This document shows positions 25,000-34,257 of a DNA stretch of 64,000 bases, one piece after another; within the stretch, counting starts at the first letter, position 1, and each line of letters starts with the position of its first letter. The stretch comes from Miltoncostaea sp963703045 (GTDB lineage Bacteria; Actinomycetota; Thermoleophilia; Miltoncostaeales; Miltoncostaeaceae), in the NCBI GenBank assembly GCA_963703045.1, contig OY969782.1, forward strand, positions 2,480,001-2,544,000, in the 5' to 3' direction. The translations under genes and the position numbers were made by a program. The notes beneath the pieces were generated by a model that did no database searches, was not told where the DNA came from, and saw only the letters and a list, made by a program, of their open reading frames with translations.

Positions 25000-26589
25000 G
25001 TGAGCTCGACCAGACGATCGCGACGGGCGGGATTCTCGTACATCGAGATCCTCGTCGGCATCATGATCCTGGCCATCGTCGCCGGCGGCATCGCCCAGGG
25101 CCTCGCCACGACGAGCAGCGCCCTCGGCACCTCGAAGGTCGAGACGACCGCCAACAAGCTGGCCTCGGCGCAACTCGACCGCGCCCACCGCCTGCCGTAT
25201 CAGGACGTCGGCACTGTCGGGGGGAGCCCCCCCGGCGTCATCGCATCGTCGGCCGACACCGTCGTCGGCTCGGTCACCTACCGCACCGCGGTGGCGGTCG
25301 ACTACGTCGACGACCCGGCGCTCGGCCAGCCGCGGACGTACGTGAACTACAAGAAGGTCTCGGTCACGGTGACGCCGCTCACCAACCGGGCGCGCCCGAT
25401 CACGCTCACGACCCTCATCGCCCCCCCCGCGATCGGCGCGATCGCCGGCAAGTCGTCGATCATCGTGACGGTCGTCGACGCGCTGACCGACCAGCCCGTG
25501 GCCAACGCCCCGGTCACGGCCGACCTGAGCACCTCGCCCACCCAGACGCGCACGACCGGCGCCGACGGCAAGGCGGTCTTCGCCGGCCTCGAGCCCAGCG
25601 CGATCCCGCCGTCCGACCCGAAGTACAAGTACCGGCTGACGGTCGGGCTCGGGAGCCCGTGGGTGACCCACCCCGACAGCGTCCCGGCGAACGCCCAGCA
25701 GCACCTGACGGCGTCCCAGACCTGGACCACCACCCTCAAGGTCTTCCGTCGCGCGACGGTCAACGTCAACCTGCGCGACGCGGCGACCAACCAGCTCATC
25801 ACCGAGCGCTCGGAGGTGCTGCTGAGCACCCCGGGGCCCGACGTGCTGAGCGAGTCGCAGGCGGGGACGACCGGCGGTTACACCTTCTCGACGATCGCCG
25901 GCCAGGCGATCCAGCCGAGCGGCTCGAACTTCACGGTCACCGCGCAGGCCGACTGCTACACGTCGGCGAGCCAGCAGCGACCGGTGCCGACCGGCTACCC
26001 GACCAGCACCAGCGAGACCTTCAACTTCTCGCTGACCCGCACGCCGAGCGGCTACCTCGACGTGACCGTGCGCAGCGCGGTCACCAACCTCCCGATCGAC
26101 GGGGCCCAGGTGCAGGTGTCGGGCGGGCAGTCCAACATCGCCCCCAAGGTCCGCATCGCCGACGCCGCGGGCAAGGTGCGCTTCTGCCTGCCGCCGTCCG
26201 GAACGGCCAGCTACGTGGTGTCGGCCGCGCGGGCGGGATACGGCGCGGGCTCGATCCTCGCCAACGTCTCCCAGAACCAGACGACGCCGCTCACGATGTA
26301 CCTCTCTCCCGGCAACACCGGCACGCTCCGGCTGAGCGCGGGCTCCGCCAACCGGCTGGTGCGGGTGCAGGCGATGGTCGGCACCTACGACGCCTCGCAG
26401 ACCACCAACAGCCAGTCGGTCGTCTTCGGCGGACAGACCTACGCCGGGCTCGCCGACTTCACCGGCCTGGCGGCCGGCACCTACACGGCCTACATCGCGG
26501 TCGGGTTCTCGGGTGGCCGGCCCACCTGGAGCCCCGGCAAGCTGGTGACCGTCACCGGCGGCGTGGTCACGTACGTGAGGGTCCCGTGA
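25000..26589 (+). CDS. Large modular type IV pilin-like protein
   Basis: 529 residues. Class III prepilin signal: basic leader then RRAG|FSYIEILVGIMILAIV, with Phe+1 and Glu+5 as required by prepilin peptidase, then the long hydrophobic helix. The rest is three or four carboxypeptidase-regulatory/CnaB-like beta domains, recognisable from repeated TVVDALTDQPVANAPV-, VNLRDAATNQLI- and VTVRSAVTNLPIDGAQV-type strands. Much larger than ordinary minor pilins (150-200). First of three coupled pilin-type genes; GTG start after GAGGGGAG. Confidence 0.82.
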   Translation: MSSTRRSRRAGFSYIEILVGIMILAIVAGGIAQGLATTSSALGTSKVETTANKLASAQLDRAHRLPYQDVGTVGGSPPGVIASSADTVVGSVTYRTAVAVDYVDDPALGQPRTYVNYKKVSVTVTPLTNRARPITLTTLIAPPAIGAIAGKSSIIVTVVDALTDQPVANAPVTADLSTSPTQTRTTGADGKAVFAGLEPSAIPPSDPKYKYRLTVGLGSPWVTHPDSVPANAQQHLTASQTWTTTLKVFRRATVNVNLRDAATNQLITERSEVLLSTPGPDVLSESQAGTTGGYTFSTIAGQAIQPSGSNFTVTAQADCYTSASQQRPVPTGYPTSTSETFNFSLTRTPSGYLDVTVRSAVTNLPIDGAQVQVSGGQSNIAPKVRIADAAGKVRFCLPPSGTASYVVSAARAGYGAGSILANVSQNQTTPLTMYLSPGNTGTLRLSAGSANRLVRVQAMVGTYDASQTTNSQSVVFGGQTYAGLADFTGLAAGTYTAYIAVGFSGGRPTWSPGKLVTVTGGVVTYVRVP

Positions 26590-27242
26590 GCGGGCGCACG
26601 CGCGCCCCGCGCGCGGGGGCGACCCGACGCGCCCGCCCCGGATTCACGCTCGTCGAGGTGCTCATGGGCATCGTGCTGTCGAGCATCTTCGCCGTGGCGC
26701 TCTTCAGCTTCTTCTTCTCGGGGGTCAACTCGGCCCGCACGCACGAGTCGCAGGCGCGCGCCCAGGCCGCCGGCCGCACCACCGTCGACCGCTTCGCCCG
26801 CGAGGCCCGTCAGGCGGTGAGCCCCGACGAGGGCGCGACGGCGCCGGTGATCTCGCTCGGCCCGACCGCGGTCGAGATGTACATCGACCCCTCCCGCTCC
26901 GTCTCGGCGCTGACGCCCCGCCCCGAGAAGGTGCGCTACGCAGTGGTCTCGAACCAGCTCGTCCGCGAGTCGTCCGCGCCGGTCGGCACGACCTACCCGT
27001 ACTCGTACGGTCCGTACGCGCGGCGCGAGGTGCTGATCCCGAAGCTGGCCAACGGCTCCGTCCCCGCCTTCGTCGCGGTCACCAGCGGCGGGCTCGTGCT
27101 GCCGGCCACCCCGGCGAGCACCCAGATGCGCGACATCGCCCAGATCTCCCTGCGCCTGCTCATCAGCCAGACGACCGGCCCCTCCGCCAAAACGCTGGAG
27201 CTGAACACCGATGTGGCCCTCCGCAATGCCGACCGCACCTGA
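26586..27242 (+). CDS. Prepilin-type minor pilin (PilW-like)
   Basis: 218 residues. Basic leader then RPG|FTLVEVLMGIVLSSIF, an intact prepilin peptidase site with Glu+5, and a hydrophobic helix; the globular part contains FAREARQAVS typical of PilW/type II pseudopilins. GTG start overlaps the previous stop (GTGA). Likely assembled into the same pilus as its neighbours. Confidence 0.85.
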   Translation: MSGRTRAPRAGATRRARPGFTLVEVLMGIVLSSIFAVALFSFFFSGVNSARTHESQARAQAAGRTTVDRFAREARQAVSPDEGATAPVISLGPTAVEMYIDPSRSVSALTPRPEKVRYAVVSNQLVRESSAPVGTTYPYSYGPYARREVLIPKLANGSVPAFVAVTSGGLVLPATPASTQMRDIAQISLRLLISQTTGPSAKTLELNTDVALRNADRT

Positions 27243-28710
27243 GTCCCCCCGCCGGCGCCGCCGGCGGCCCGGATCGAGCCTGATCACGACGGTCGCGCTC
27301 ACCGGCGTGCTCGGGCTGCTGGTGCTCGCCAGCCTGTCGTTCGCGCGCAGCAGCACGCAGCAGACCGCGCGCGAGGGGCGCGCCGACATCGCCATCGAGG
27401 TCGCCGACGCGGGCATCAGCCGGTACGTCTCGCGGCTGGTCGAGGACCCGCGCTACTACGAGCGCTGGATCGACACGGCGGAGGATCCCCGCATCGACCC
27501 GTCGGGCGTCGCCCACGCCCCCGGCACGGCCTGGACGCCCGGCGTGACCTGGACGTACGCCGGACCGCCGAAGACCTGGACCGACCTGCAGAGCGGCCGG
27601 TTCGGCAAGGCGGCCTACTCGCTGCGCATCACGCCGCCGCCGGCGGGCACCGACCTGGTGACCGTGCTCTCGACCGGCAAGGCCGACCGCACCTCGCGGG
27701 CGCCGGTCACCCGCGCGATCCAGAGCCAGATCCGCCCGTCGTCGCTCGCCGACTTCCAGCTCATCTCCAACGCGACGGTCAAGTACGGATCGTCGGCGAC
27801 CACCACCGGCAAGCTCTACTCGGCGGAGGACATCAACCACCAGGGCGTCGCCAAGGCCCCCGCGTACGCCGCGCACTGGACCTGCTCGACCAGCGGCTTC
27901 ACCTGCGGTAACGCCACCTCGCCCTCCTCGGTCTACACGAAGGGCGTCTACAACGCGGCGACCTCGCCGTCGTTCGCCGACAAGTTCCCGAGCCCGATCG
28001 ACTTCGCCCAGTTCACGAAGACGCGCCTCGACATCAAGGACGCCGCGACCGCCCAGGGGACGGCGTTCAACAGCGCGACCGCGGACGCCTGGATGGTGCA
28101 GTTCCTCGCCGACGGCCGCGTGCGGGTGTGGAGGATCACCAACACCCCCGACCCGGGTGCCGCGATCGGCAGCAACGGCTACCAGTGCCCGACGACCTAC
28201 ACCCTCCCGTCCGCCAACGCGCCCTTCTACATGTACTTCGAGCAGCCGGTCATCGTCTCGGACGGCAGCACCCGCGTCAACAACTGCGGATCGACGACCG
28301 GCCCCCGCGCGTCGGTCGTGAACGGCCGGGTGACCATCGCGAGCAAGTCCAACGTCTACGTCGGCGGCAACATCTCGTACGCGGTGCCGGGCGACGACGT
28401 GCTCGGCCTGATCGCGGGCGGAGAGGTGATCATCACCGCCTACACGCCGCGCAACCTCACCTGGCGCGCCGCGTCGCTCGCGCAGTCGGGTCGCTGGCGC
28501 ACCCACTACTCGTCGAACGTGGGCGACGCGCACGACTCGATGACGTACATCGGATCGCAGACCACCTACGCCGGCGGATACGCGTCGATGTTCGACTCCC
28601 GCGAGTACCAGTGGGACGAGACGCTGGCGCGCCTGCGGCCGCCCCTGTACCCCATCCTCGAGGGGTCGTGGGAGACGTTCTACTGGCGCGAGGTGCTGCC
28701 GCCGACCTGA
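27226..28710 (+). CDS. PilX-like pilus assembly protein
   Basis: 494-residue secreted protein with a basic N-terminus and single hydrophobic segment (SSLITTVALTGVLGLLVLAS) but no classical G|F-E prepilin site, as in PilX/GspK-like proteins whose helix packs into the pilus. The large remainder is Ser/Thr-rich with paired cysteines (TCSTSGFTCG; QCPTTY...NNCGST) and a segment resembling a right-handed beta-helix. Overlaps the preceding gene by 17 bp; ATG 27211 is an alternative start. Confidence 0.7.
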   Translation: MPTAPESPRRRRRRPGSSLITTVALTGVLGLLVLASLSFARSSTQQTAREGRADIAIEVADAGISRYVSRLVEDPRYYERWIDTAEDPRIDPSGVAHAPGTAWTPGVTWTYAGPPKTWTDLQSGRFGKAAYSLRITPPPAGTDLVTVLSTGKADRTSRAPVTRAIQSQIRPSSLADFQLISNATVKYGSSATTTGKLYSAEDINHQGVAKAPAYAAHWTCSTSGFTCGNATSPSSVYTKGVYNAATSPSFADKFPSPIDFAQFTKTRLDIKDAATAQGTAFNSATADAWMVQFLADGRVRVWRITNTPDPGAAIGSNGYQCPTTYTLPSANAPFYMYFEQPVIVSDGSTRVNNCGSTTGPRASVVNGRVTIASKSNVYVGGNISYAVPGDDVLGLIAGGEVIITAYTPRNLTWRAASLAQSGRWRTHYSSNVGDAHDSMTYIGSQTTYAGGYASMFDSREYQWDETLARLRPPLYPILEGSWETFYWREVLPPT

Positions 28711-28783
28711 TCGGCGGCCCCCGGGGGGCGCGGTCGCGCGCTGGTACGCTCGCGACCGTGAGCCCCGGCGCGTCGGTCAGCAC

Positions 28784-29722
28784 GTGCGCCCGCCGTGGGG
28801 CGCGATCCTGACCGAGACCGCCCTCGGGGCCCTGCTGATCATCCTCGCGGGGGCGCTCGCCCGGCGCGCCGGCGTGCTGCGGCGCGAGGACGGTCCGGCG
28901 ATGGTGCGGGTGGTCATCCACCTCTCGCTGCCGCCCCTGATCTTCCTCATCATCGTGCGCGCCGACCTCTCCGGGGCGCTCCTGCTGGTGCCCCTGGCCG
29001 GGTTCGTCATCCACGGGATCCTGCTGGTGCTCGCGGCGCTCTCGACCCGCGTCTGGGGCCTCGACCGGCCGCGGGCGGGGGCCCTCATCGTCGCGACCGC
29101 GGTGGGCAACACCGGCTTCTTCGGGCTGCCCCTGATCGCGGCGTCGGGCGACGGGTTCTCGCTGCCGGCGGCGGTGATGTACGACTCGCTGGCCACGGGC
29201 GTCATCACGTGGACCTCGACCGTCGCGATCGCGACGTCGTACGGCCGGCCGCGGGGCGGGCCGCGCATCTCGCCCGGCGACCTCGGCCGCAGCCTGCTGC
29301 TGCCCCCCACGTGGGCCCTGGCGGCGGGCCTGCTGGTCAACGTCGCCGGGATCGAGCTGTCGGCGGCCGCCGAGCGGCCCTTCGAGTTGCTCGGGGCGGC
29401 GACGCTGCCGCTGACGATGCTCTACGCCGGGCTCATGCTCGACCTGCACGGCGTGCCCCGGCTGTGGCGCGAGCTGAGCTTCGTCGTCGTCGTGCGGCTG
29501 GGCGTCGCCACGCTGCTCGGCGTGGCGGTCGCGGCCGCCTTCGGGCTCGACGGCGACGTCTTCAACACCGTCGTCATCATGGCGGCCATGCCGACCGCCA
29601 TGATGTCGCTCGTGATCGGAACCCGCTCGGGCCTGCGCGCCGACGTCCTCGCGAGCGCCGTGGTCGTGACCACGCTGCTCGCGACCATGACCCTGCCGGT
29701 CTGGCGGGCGGTGCTGCTGTGA
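28784..29722 (+). CDS. AEC family transporter (auxin efflux carrier-like)
   Basis: 312-residue integral membrane protein with about ten helices in two five-helix repeats. TAVGNTGFFGLPLI in repeat one and AAMPTAMMSLVIGTR in repeat two are family signatures. Substrates of bacterial members include malate and other organic acids; here unknown. GTG 28784 in GTGCGCCCG gives the natural N-terminus; however a good -10 (TACGCT, 28745-28750) points to GTG 28758 in another frame (see findings). Stop overlaps pyrF. Confidence 0.85.
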   Translation: MRPPWGAILTETALGALLIILAGALARRAGVLRREDGPAMVRVVIHLSLPPLIFLIIVRADLSGALLLVPLAGFVIHGILLVLAALSTRVWGLDRPRAGALIVATAVGNTGFFGLPLIAASGDGFSLPAAVMYDSLATGVITWTSTVAIATSYGRPRGGPRISPGDLGRSLLLPPTWALAAGLLVNVAGIELSAAAERPFELLGAATLPLTMLYAGLMLDLHGVPRLWRELSFVVVVRLGVATLLGVAVAAAFGLDGDVFNTVVIMAAMPTAMMSLVIGTRSGLRADVLASAVVVTTLLATMTLPVWRAVLL

Positions 29723-30549
29723 CCCCGCCGCACCCGGCGGGCTTCGGAACGCGCCTGACGGCCGCCGTACAGTTGCGCGCCAGCCAGGTGGTGCTGGGCC
29801 TCGATCCCGACCCCCGGCGCGTGCCCGGCGGCGCCGACGGCGCCCGGGCGTTCTGTCGCCGCGCCATCGCGGCCGCGGGGCCGGCCTGCGTGGCGGCCAA
29901 GCTGCAGCTCGCCTCGTTCGAGCGCTTCGGCGCCGCCGGGTGGGAGGCGTTCGAGCGGGTGGCCACGGCGGCCGCGGACGCGGGCCTGCTGGTCATCGCC
30001 GACGCCAAGCGCGGGGACGTCGACGTCACGAGCCGCGCCTACGCCGAGGCGTTCCTGCGGCCGCCCATCGACGCGCTCACCATCAACCCGACCCTCGGCG
30101 GCGACGCGGTGGCGCCCTTCATCGAGGCGGCGGTCAGCGGCGGCCGGGGGCTGTTCGCGCTCGTGCGCACGTCCAACCCCGGAGCGGCCGAGCTGCAGGA
30201 TCTGCCGCTCGCCGGCGGCGGGCTGTGGCACGAGGCGGTCGCGCGGCGGGTCGCCGAGTGGGGCGCCCCGAGCGTCGATGCGTCCGGCCTGTCGGCTCTC
30301 GGCGCGGTGGTTGGGGCGACGGTGCCCGAGCGGATGCTCGCGCTGCGCGCCCTCATGCCCCATCAGCCGCTGCTGATCCCGGGGGTCGGCGCCCAGGGCG
30401 GCCGCCCCGAGGACCTCGGTCCCGCCTTCGGCGGCCGCGCCGCGGGCGCGCTGGTGTCGGCGAGTCGCTCGATCATCTTCGCCGAGAGCCCGCGGCGGGC
30501 GGCCGAGGACCTCCGGGCCGCCCTCTGGAGCGCGTTCGAGGCCTCGTAG
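29719..30549 (+). CDS. pyrF: Orotidine 5'-phosphate decarboxylase (type 2)
   Basis: 276-residue enzyme of the last UMP-synthesis step. Catalytic DAKRGDV (Asp-x-Lys-x-x-Asp) with surrounding VIADAKRGD, LGLDPDP near the start, and LIPGVGAQGG for phosphate binding. Length matches the long actinobacterial/Thermus type. GTG start overlaps the transporter stop (GTGA). Confidence 0.95.
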   Translation: MTPPHPAGFGTRLTAAVQLRASQVVLGLDPDPRRVPGGADGARAFCRRAIAAAGPACVAAKLQLASFERFGAAGWEAFERVATAAADAGLLVIADAKRGDVDVTSRAYAEAFLRPPIDALTINPTLGGDAVAPFIEAAVSGGRGLFALVRTSNPGAAELQDLPLAGGGLWHEAVARRVAEWGAPSVDASGLSALGAVVGATVPERMLALRALMPHQPLLIPGVGAQGGRPEDLGPAFGGRAAGALVSASRSIIFAESPRRAAEDLRAALWSAFEAS

Positions 30550-30780
30550 CCGACCCCCACGGGCGCCGGCCGGACCTCCGGCTCCCGCGGGGATCGATCT
30601 CCGTCGCGCCGGGCGCGACGGCTACGGCTGGTGGGCTACGCGGCCCGCGCGCCGCGTCCCGGACGAGGGCGCGACGGGCGGTGTCCCCCCGAGGGGGGGT
30701 CAGGTGGTGCTACGGGCGAGGGGGAGAGGAGGATCACCCGACTTCCGCAGGATCGCGGGGCGCCGTCTAAGATCGCTCCC
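30550..30780. other. Intergenic region with GC-rich hairpin potential
   Basis: 231 bp between pyrF and the D,D-carboxypeptidase gene. It contains a C-run/G-run hairpin near 30681-30700 and several short GC stems but no gene I can support. I looked for a c-di-AMP (ydaO) riboswitch because such switches precede wall-hydrolase genes in actinobacteria, but could not identify the conserved core. Confidence 0.35.
30768..30773 (+). promoter_or_regulatory. -10-like hexamer TAAGAT, leaderless
   Basis: Ends 7 nt before the GTG at 30781. Confidence 0.5.
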
Positions 30781-31914
30781 GTGCCGCGCCGGCTCGCGAT
30801 TCTCGTTGCGCTCGCAGCCCTCCTGGTCGTGGTGCCGACGGCGAGCGCGCTCGGCGTGCCCCCGGCCATCGACGCGGCGGCGTGGATCGTCGTGGACCCG
30901 GCCACCGGCGAGACCCTCGCCGCCCGGGCGCCCGACCGCGAGCTGCCCATGGCCAGCACGACGAAGATCATGACCGCGCTGGTGGTGCTCGAGACGGCCG
31001 GGCTCGACGACCGCCACACGGTGCCGCCCGTGGCGGCGCGGGTGGGGGAGTCGTCGGGCGCGCTCCAGGAGGGTGAGACCCTGTCCGTGCGCGAGCTGCT
31101 CACCGCCCTCATGGTGGCGAGCGGCAACGACGCGGCGATCACCCTCGCCCAGGGCGTCGGGGGGTCCCAGGCGGGGTTCGTCGCGCTCATGAACCGTCGC
31201 GCCCGGGAGCTCGGCCTCACCCACACCCGGTTCGCGAACCCGCACGGGCTCGACGCCCCCGGCCACCACTCGAGCGTCCGCGACCTCGTGCGCCTCGGCC
31301 GCGAGGCGATGCGCGATCCGCTCTTCCGCGAGCTGGCCGCCAGCCGGCGGGCGTCGATCCCCGGCCCGGGCGGGGTGGGCGTGCGCGAGTACGCGTCCGA
31401 GAACCTGCTGCTCGACATCGATCCCGAGGCCGACGGCATCAAGACCGGGTCGACCGACGGGGCCGGGTACGCGCTCGTGGCGCACACGCGCCGCAGGGCC
31501 CTCGGCGTGCAGCTCTACGCCGCCGTCATCGGATCGCCCTCCTCCGACCGGCGCGCGCTCGATGCGGCGCGCCTGCTCCGGTACGGGTTCGCCCAGTACG
31601 CGCGGGCGACGCTCGTGCCCGGCGACGCGGTGATCGGGCGCGCCCCGGTCGACGGCCGTCCCGGCACCGACGTGCCGTACCGCGCCGCGTCGGCGCTCGC
31701 CGCTCCGCTGCGCCTCGACGCGCCGGTCACCGAGACGATCGTCGCCCCCACGGAGCTGCGCGCCCCCGTCGGCGCGGGTGACGTCATCGGCACCATCACC
31801 GTGCGCCAGGGGAGCCGCGTGCTCGGGCGACGCGACCTGGTCGCGATGCGGTCGGCGTCGGGCCCCGGGTTCGTGGACCGGGTGCGCGCGGGTATCGAGG
31901 CGCTGCTCCCGTGA
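30781..31914 (+). CDS. dacA: D-alanyl-D-alanine carboxypeptidase (PBP5-like, S11)
   Basis: 377-residue secreted penicillin-binding protein that trims the terminal D-Ala of peptidoglycan stem peptides. Signal peptide (residues 1-23). Complete active site: Ser59-x-x-Lys62, Ser114-Gly-Asn, Lys221-Thr-Gly. The C-terminal about 100 residues form the PBP5 beta domain. GTG start supported by the promoter hexamer. Confidence 0.94.
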   Translation: MPRRLAILVALAALLVVVPTASALGVPPAIDAAAWIVVDPATGETLAARAPDRELPMASTTKIMTALVVLETAGLDDRHTVPPVAARVGESSGALQEGETLSVRELLTALMVASGNDAAITLAQGVGGSQAGFVALMNRRARELGLTHTRFANPHGLDAPGHHSSVRDLVRLGREAMRDPLFRELAASRRASIPGPGGVGVREYASENLLLDIDPEADGIKTGSTDGAGYALVAHTRRRALGVQLYAAVIGSPSSDRRALDAARLLRYGFAQYARATLVPGDAVIGRAPVDGRPGTDVPYRAASALAAPLRLDAPVTETIVAPTELRAPVGAGDVIGTITVRQGSRVLGRRDLVAMRSASGPGFVDRVRAGIEALLP

Positions 31915-32861
31915 TCGTCACCGTCACCCTCAACGCGGCCCTCGACCGCACCGTCCGCGTCCCCAACTTCCAGCTCGGCGCCCGCCACCGGGCCGACGCC
32001 TCGCTCCGGCTGCCGGGCGGCAAGGGCGTCAACGTGGCGCGGGCCCTCAAGCGCCTGGGGCAGCCGGTGATCGCGACCGGTCTCGCCGGCGGCCGGGTCG
32101 GCACGTACATCATCGAGGAGCTCACGCAGGAGGGCCTGCTGAACGACTTCGTGCGCATCGCCGAGGAGTCGCGCACGAGCACCGCGGTGATCGACCCCAC
32201 CACCGGCCAGCAGACCGAGATCAACGAGTGGGGCCCCTCCGTGCAGGCCGCCGAGCTCGACGTGCTGCTCGACAAGATCCGCTACCTGTCGAAGGGCGCC
32301 GACATCTTCGTGCTCGCGGGATCGCTCCCCCGCGACGTGCCGGTCGACTACTACGAGTTCCTGCTGCGCGAGCTGCGCCGCGAGAAGATGATCACGGCGG
32401 TCGATGCCTCGGGGCCGTCGTTGCGCGCCGCGATGCAGGCCGAGCCGAGCGTCGTCAGCCCCAACGTGCGCGAGGCCGAGGAGCTCGTCGGCCACGAGTT
32501 CGGCGACGAGGACGACATGGCCGCCGCCGCCGAGATGCTGACCCACATGGGCGCCGAGTCGGCGCTGATCCACCACGAGGACGGCTGTGTCGCGCGCATC
32601 CGTACCGGCGAGGGCAAGCGCGGGCGCACCTACCGCGCACGGCTGCCGCGGCGCGCCGACGTCGTCTCGACCGTCGGCTCGGGCGACGCCCTGCTGGCCG
32701 GCTACCTGTCGGCCCGGCACGGCCACCAGCCGCCCGAGGCGGCCCTCGCGCTGGCGGTCGCCTGCGGGGCGGCCAACACCCAGCGGTCCGGCGCCGGCGT
32801 CTTCGACCCGGCCGACGTCGAATCGCTCATGCGCCGGGTCGAGGTGGTCGCCGACCCCTGA
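31911..32861 (+). CDS. 1-phosphofructokinase family hexose kinase (PfkB)
   Basis: 316-residue PfkB-superfamily kinase of the FruK/LacC type: VTLNAALDRTV at the N-terminus, GGKGVNVARALKRLG (sugar-binding) and TVGSGDALLAGYL (anion hole and catalytic Asp). Phosphorylates fructose-1-phosphate or tagatose-6-phosphate; no PTS genes nearby to decide. GTG start overlaps the dacA stop. Confidence 0.88.
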   Translation: MIVTVTLNAALDRTVRVPNFQLGARHRADASLRLPGGKGVNVARALKRLGQPVIATGLAGGRVGTYIIEELTQEGLLNDFVRIAEESRTSTAVIDPTTGQQTEINEWGPSVQAAELDVLLDKIRYLSKGADIFVLAGSLPRDVPVDYYEFLLRELRREKMITAVDASGPSLRAAMQAEPSVVSPNVREAEELVGHEFGDEDDMAAAAEMLTHMGAESALIHHEDGCVARIRTGEGKRGRTYRARLPRRADVVSTVGSGDALLAGYLSARHGHQPPEAALALAVACGAANTQRSGAGVFDPADVESLMRRVEVVADP

Positions 32862-32877
32862 CGGATCGGCGATCCGT
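32861..32877. terminator. Hairpin after the PfkB kinase
   Basis: 8-bp arms (32861-32868 with 32870-32877) around one base, beginning at the stop codon. Probable intrinsic terminator stem without U-tract. Confidence 0.35.
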
Positions 32878-32906
32878 TGCAGGAGACGGGCGGCCGATCG
32901 CGACGC

Positions 32907-33038
32907 TATCCTCTCGGGATCATTTCTCGAGAGCATCGACCACCGTTCCCCGCGCGTCCCGACCCAGGCTCCGGCGTCGTCCGGTCTGGGTCGCGTCGTC
33001 TGTGGGGACGGTCGGCCGGACGTGGCGGGGGGCGCTGA
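32907..33038 (+). promoter_or_regulatory. Promoter (TATCCT) and leader of the guaB3 gene
   Basis: TATCCT at 32907-32912 is followed by about 125 nt of leader before the GTG at 33039. The leader contains a 7-bp stem (32961-32967 with 32986-32992) and an 8-bp palindrome TCTCGAGA. A long leader is unusual in this leaderless-rich window. Confidence 0.4.
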
Positions 33039-34196
33039 GTGGAGATCGAGATCGGGCGTGGCAAGAAGGGCCGCAGGGCCTACGGGCTGGATGAGATCGC
33101 GATCGTGCCCAGCAGGCGCACGCGAGACCCGGAGGACGTTAACCTGACCTGGCGCCTCGACGGGCACGAGCTGGAGCTGCCGATCCTGGCGTCGGCGATG
33201 GACGGCGTGGTGGACACGCGCACCGCGGGCCTGATCGGCAAGATCGGCGGGCTGGGGGTCCTCAACCTCGAGGGCATCCAGACCCGCTACGAGGAGGCCG
33301 ACGCCGAGCTCGAGCGCATCGCGCAGCTGCCGGTCGCCGAGGCCACCCGCGGCCTGCAACGCGTCTACCAGGAGCCGATCAAGCCCGAGCTGATCGCCCA
33401 GCGCATCCGCGAGATCAAGTCGCAGGGGGTCCTCGCGGCCGGCTCGCTGACGCCCCAGCGGGTGACCGAGTACATCGACGTGGTCCTCGAGGCCGGCCTC
33501 GACATCCTGGTCATCCAGGGCACCGTCGTCTCGGCGGAGCACGTCTCGTCGGTCGCCGAGCCGCTCAACCTGAAGCGCTTCATCGCCGAGCTGCCGGTGC
33601 CGGTGATCGTGGGCGGCTGCGCCTCGTACCATGCCGCGCTGCACCTCATGCGCACCGGGGCGGTCGGGGTGCTCGTGGGCGTCGGGCCGGGTGCGGCCTG
33701 CACCACCCGCCAGGTCATCGGCGTCGGCGTCCCCCAGGCGACGGCGATCGCCGACGCGGCGGGCGCCCGCATGCAGCACCTGCTCGAGACCGGCCAGTAC
33801 GTCAACGTGATCGCCGACGGCGGCATGGCCTACGCCGGCGACCTCGCCAAGGCGATCGCCTGCGGCGCCGACGCCTGCATGATCGGCTCGCCGTTCGCCA
33901 AGGCGGCGGAGGCCCCCGGGCGCGGCTACCACTGGGGCATGGCGACGTTCCACCCCAGCCTCCCGCGTGGGACCCGGGTCAAGACGACCACGATCGGCAC
34001 GCTCGAGGAGATCATGACCGGGCCGGCGCACGAGAACGACGGCACCCTCAACCTGGTCGGCGGGTTGCGCAGCGCGATGGCGACGTGCGGCTACGAGTCG
34101 ATCCAGAGCTTCCAGAAGTGCGAGGTCATGGTCGCCCCCGCCCTGCGGAGCGAGGGCAAGAAGCTGCAGCAGGCCCAGGCCGTCGGCATGGGGTGA
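33039..34196 (+). CDS. guaB3: GuaB3-type IMP dehydrogenase-related protein
   Basis: 385-residue TIM-barrel protein of the IMPDH/GMPR family lacking the CBS pair, as in the GuaB3 subgroup of actinobacteria. Barrel start RRAYGLDEIAIVPSRRTRDP, substrate loop GPGAACTTRQVIGVGVPQ with the catalytic-type Cys, DGGMAYAGDLAKAIA phosphate site, and GMATFHPSLPRGTRV. The GuaB3 reaction has been debated; guaA lies 2 kb downstream, which supports a purine role. Confidence 0.92.
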   Translation: MEIEIGRGKKGRRAYGLDEIAIVPSRRTRDPEDVNLTWRLDGHELELPILASAMDGVVDTRTAGLIGKIGGLGVLNLEGIQTRYEEADAELERIAQLPVAEATRGLQRVYQEPIKPELIAQRIREIKSQGVLAAGSLTPQRVTEYIDVVLEAGLDILVIQGTVVSAEHVSSVAEPLNLKRFIAELPVPVIVGGCASYHAALHLMRTGAVGVLVGVGPGAACTTRQVIGVGVPQATAIADAAGARMQHLLETGQYVNVIADGGMAYAGDLAKAIACGADACMIGSPFAKAAEAPGRGYHWGMATFHPSLPRGTRVKTTTIGTLEEIMTGPAHENDGTLNLVGGLRSAMATCGYESIQSFQKCEVMVAPALRSEGKKLQQAQAVGMG

Positions 34197-34242
34197 GCCC
34201 GCGGCGGGACCCGGCGGCGATCCGCCCGCCGGGCCCGCGGCG

Positions 34243-34248
34243 TAGGCT
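34243..34248 (+). promoter_or_regulatory. -10-like hexamer TAGGCT, leaderless
   Basis: Ends 9 nt before the ATG at 34258. Confidence 0.45.
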
Positions 34249-34257
34249 CCTCCCCGT

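Noticed and set aside
30550..30780. Possible c-di-AMP (ydaO-type) riboswitch before the D,D-carboxypeptidase
   Set aside because: Hairpins are present but I could not find the conserved core, and a leaderless promoter at 30768-30773 would leave any riboswitch outside the mRNA. A covariance-model search would decide.
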